This document shows, piece by piece, positions 61,663-64,000 of a DNA stretch of 64,000 bases. A program made the position numbers and the translations under genes. The notes beneath the pieces were generated by a model that made no database searches, was not told the origin of the DNA, and saw nothing but the letters and a program-made list of their open reading frames with translations. The DNA is from Picocystis sp. L7 (Eukaryota > Chlorophyta > Picocystophyceae > Picocystales > Picocystaceae). Positions within the stretch are counted from its first letter, which is position 1, and every line of letters starts with the position of its first letter. The DNA is taken from the NCBI GenBank assembly GCA_020975725.1, contig QXJR01000021.1, forward strand, positions 62,001-126,000, in the 5' to 3' direction.

Positions 61663-64000
61663 GAACCACGCAAGCTCAGTGCACAAGGACCATGCGCCAT
61701 GTGCGTCCACACCGAGAACATGGATTGCGATCCACAAACACACACGGTCACCGGATGAGGTTGGAGGTGGACTTGCCAACGCCCCGAATGCTGGGGCGCA
61801 TGCACCAGCGAACCGGGATGGCTGCTCTCCTAGACCAGCACATCAAGCCAGTGCACGAGCAGACACGAGCGCATCCTGGCACTTTGTCAGGGAGCGATCC
61901 GAGGCATGCGGCGAGTTGTCGTCTTGTCCTGAGCATTCTCCAGAAAGGCGAGACGGGCAAAGCAGGAATGGTGGACACGGACAAAACACTCTGCACCAAC
62001 CGTGATTTTTATTGATTCGTGCGGGCCCGTGCACGGGTCCCGGCGATGTTTCTCCATTGGCCAATCCCTCACGATGGTTCTGCAGTCCATGCTCTGCAGG
62101 ATCGTTATTTGTTCTTGCCAGAGAGGGCGGATGCGACCTGATGGGGCGATGGCGGCGCTTGGGGTATGTTGGCACCGCTTCCCAACGCTTCACGAATAGG
62201 GATCACCACCGCTGGCAGCATGAGACCTGATGTGCAGCAAGGACGTCGATGCATGCCATCGCATCGATTGGTCATGGTAGGGTCAGCCTTTGGCACCTCG
62301 TCTTGTTCTTTTCTGCCAACCATGCCGCGTCTTCGACGTCTAGTTGCGGATGGTTGATCGTGCAGGGGCCGAGGGAGAGCCGTCGTGTCCCAACGTCCGT
62401 TTCTCCACGATCGTCGACGTGGGCGTGCGTTCGGCGTCTTCGGCTCCGTACCTACACCTCCGACGAAGCAGGACCACATGATGATGGGCTCTTCGTGCAT
62501 CATCTACGCATTCACGACGGGATTGTTGCGTTCGTGTGGTGGTATCGACGTTCGGTCAGCCTCCTTGTCCCTTCGTCCACGTCCATTCGCTCGATCCATC
62601 TCGTGCCTTTCTCTCTGTCCCGTCCTCCTTCGTTTCGGTTCCGTGCTTCCTCGTTCGTTCTACAGGCTCTCGTCGCCTTTCGTGATGGTGCGTTTCCCTT
62701 CCAACCCGTGTGGTTCCCACGCCACTGCCACGGTTCCAAGCTTCCCAGGCATCCATCCCACGCGTGCTGGGCATTTCGTTCGTGTGCTTCTCGTCACCTT
62801 GTAGAACCATTGCTTCGCTGCTGAAGCCATGAACCCTTCGGAACAAGAACGACACCAAAACGTCTCCTCCTGGACTCCCGGTCGGTGGAGTTGTGTGTCT
62901 GTTTGTGTGTGTGTTTCCTTGTGTCCCACACAACCCATCCCCCCCTGAATCTCCCTCTCTGTCTCTCCCTCTCGATCCCTCAATCACCCTTGGTTCCCCT
63001 ACCTGCAACCCCATGGGTCTCCTACATGGCGTTGGGTGCGGGCTGGGTGGAATCTTCAAGGGGAGTGGGCGGACGTGTACGCCGAAAGCTCGGAGGAGAA
63101 GGAAAGGGGAACACGACCAACCCAACCGTACACGTGGGGGCTTGACAAGGGTCGATTGTGATGGGATCGCCGACGAAAAAAATCACCAACGAAACAAAGA
63201 AGGATCATGTAGCATGGACGACAACCGTCCCATGGGCGGGCCGTTCTTGCGACGAAGGAATCGATTCAATCAACAACGCTTCGTGTTTTCCGAAATGAAT
63301 GTGAAAGTGACCATCTTGCGGGTCGTACATTCGGGCTACAACGCAAAGGGATGAGGTACAATGTTGCGATCCTAATCGCAAGAACAAGAATGGACGCACC
63401 ATGCACCGCTTATGGGCGACGCACGACAACCAACAACGACACCTTGCCTCGTTCGAAGCCGACTGATCGAATGAAGAAACGTTACCAACCTTCCAACATA
63501 AGACGTACTTCTTTCCTTCCTGGAAGCGTCGTTTCTCTCGTAAGGGATGTCCTTTCCTGGATTGAAAGGAGCCCAAACGATGGTGCGTCCGCAATGCAAA
63601 ACATCTTGCATGGTGTTGGTGAATCCCAAAAGTTGGTTTCGTTCATATCAAAGCGGCTTACCGTACCACGCTCCAATCCAAACCTCCGCAAACCTTCTTT
63701 CCATTCGGATCCCCCAGGATGGAACTCCACCGCGAACGTGCACGAAAAGCTAGCGACCGTTCTGTCCATCCAAAGGACACATGCGATCCCAAACCGATGT
63801 CGACGGGGGCGTTGGCTCGACAAGGATAGAGAAACCAAACGAGGAAGAAACATCGGAAGAGAAAAACCAAGGGTGCGCCCGAGTATTTGAAACGAAGCGA
63901 TGGATGGCACACACCAAGGAGATGGAGACGGATCGATTGGGAAGCGTGCATGGGCCTTGGAAGGAGGACAGGAGAGGGAAGTTTGGAGAGTCGTTGCCAG
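61663..64000. other. Gene-free right end of the window
   Basis: 2.3 kb to the window edge. There are several overlapping short frames on both strands (for example minus-strand frames at 62105-62503 and 63482-63910), none with a recognisable domain. A CT-rich patch lies at 62944-62985. Part of this may be the upstream or downstream region of a gene outside the window. Confidence 0.45.

Noticed and set aside
62105-62503. Minus-strand frame of 132 codons at the right end
   Set aside because: Arg/Pro-rich, no recognisable domain, overlapped by equally long frames on the other strand.
1-64000. Retroelements, DNA transposons, CRISPR arrays, operons
   Set aside because: No reverse transcriptase, integrase, transposase or capsid-like sequence, no regular spacer arrays; gene order and introns are eukaryotic.

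Overview
This is nuclear DNA from a eukaryote, most likely a small plastid-bearing green alga. Direct support: short spliceosomal introns in about ten genes, with GT..AG ends, many GTGCG donors and a CTGAC-like branch site; and eukaryote-only proteins such as a Nup88-type nucleoporin, GINS PSF1, TFIIF-beta, the GS28 SNARE, a CDC50 flippase subunit, ribosomal protein S8 and NOL10. Plastid functions are encoded here too: plant-type HDR/IspH of the MEP pathway, a DiT1-like 2-oxoglutarate/malate carrier, a PHT4-like anion carrier and a Deg1-type lumenal protease. Green-lineage hallmarks are a ubiquitin-like plus telobox-Myb (TRP-like) protein, a membrane-anchored plant-type diacylglycerol kinase and a DUF2009 protein. 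I do not name a genus. No virus-like element, CRISPR array, rRNA or tRNA was recognised.

Layout. 1-8 kb: a dispersed repeat, Nup88, an RMA/RNF5-type RING E3, a 2.4 kb gene-free stretch and RPS8. 8-16.7 kb: a JmjN/JmjC demethylase, a secreted staphylococcal-nuclease-like protein, a HAD phosphatase, HDR, a small conserved protein and a DHHC palmitoyltransferase with a degenerate cysteine-rich domain. 17-30 kb: the PHT4-like carrier, CDC50, a two-RRM protein, PSF1, NOL10 and an FKBP. 31-43 kb: DiT1, a polytopic membrane protein, G6PDH, an Mpv17 protein and the telobox-Myb gene. 43-55 kb: GS28, DGK, Deg1, TFIIF-beta and a tetraspanin-like membrane protein. 55-64 kb: a CS-domain/cyclophilin fusion, DUF2009, the second (inverted) copy of the dispersed repeat, pyroglutamyl peptidase I and a gene-free end.

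Genes are packed on both strands, often as convergent or divergent pairs, and most have one to three exons with introns close to the 5' end. They do not form a single pathway; this is an ordinary housekeeping stretch. The intergenic DNA is the more unusual part. It carries two recurrent promoter-like motifs near start codons (GTTAACCTCGAG-like and TTCGAACC-like), polypurine tracts punctuated by TTGA, a run of telomere-like TTTAGGG units upstream of the telobox-Myb gene, clustered short repeats before Nup88 and NOL10, and AT-richer islands without coding signal. Exon boundaries given here come from reading frame, protein-family continuity and splice consensus only; none is confirmed by transcripts.
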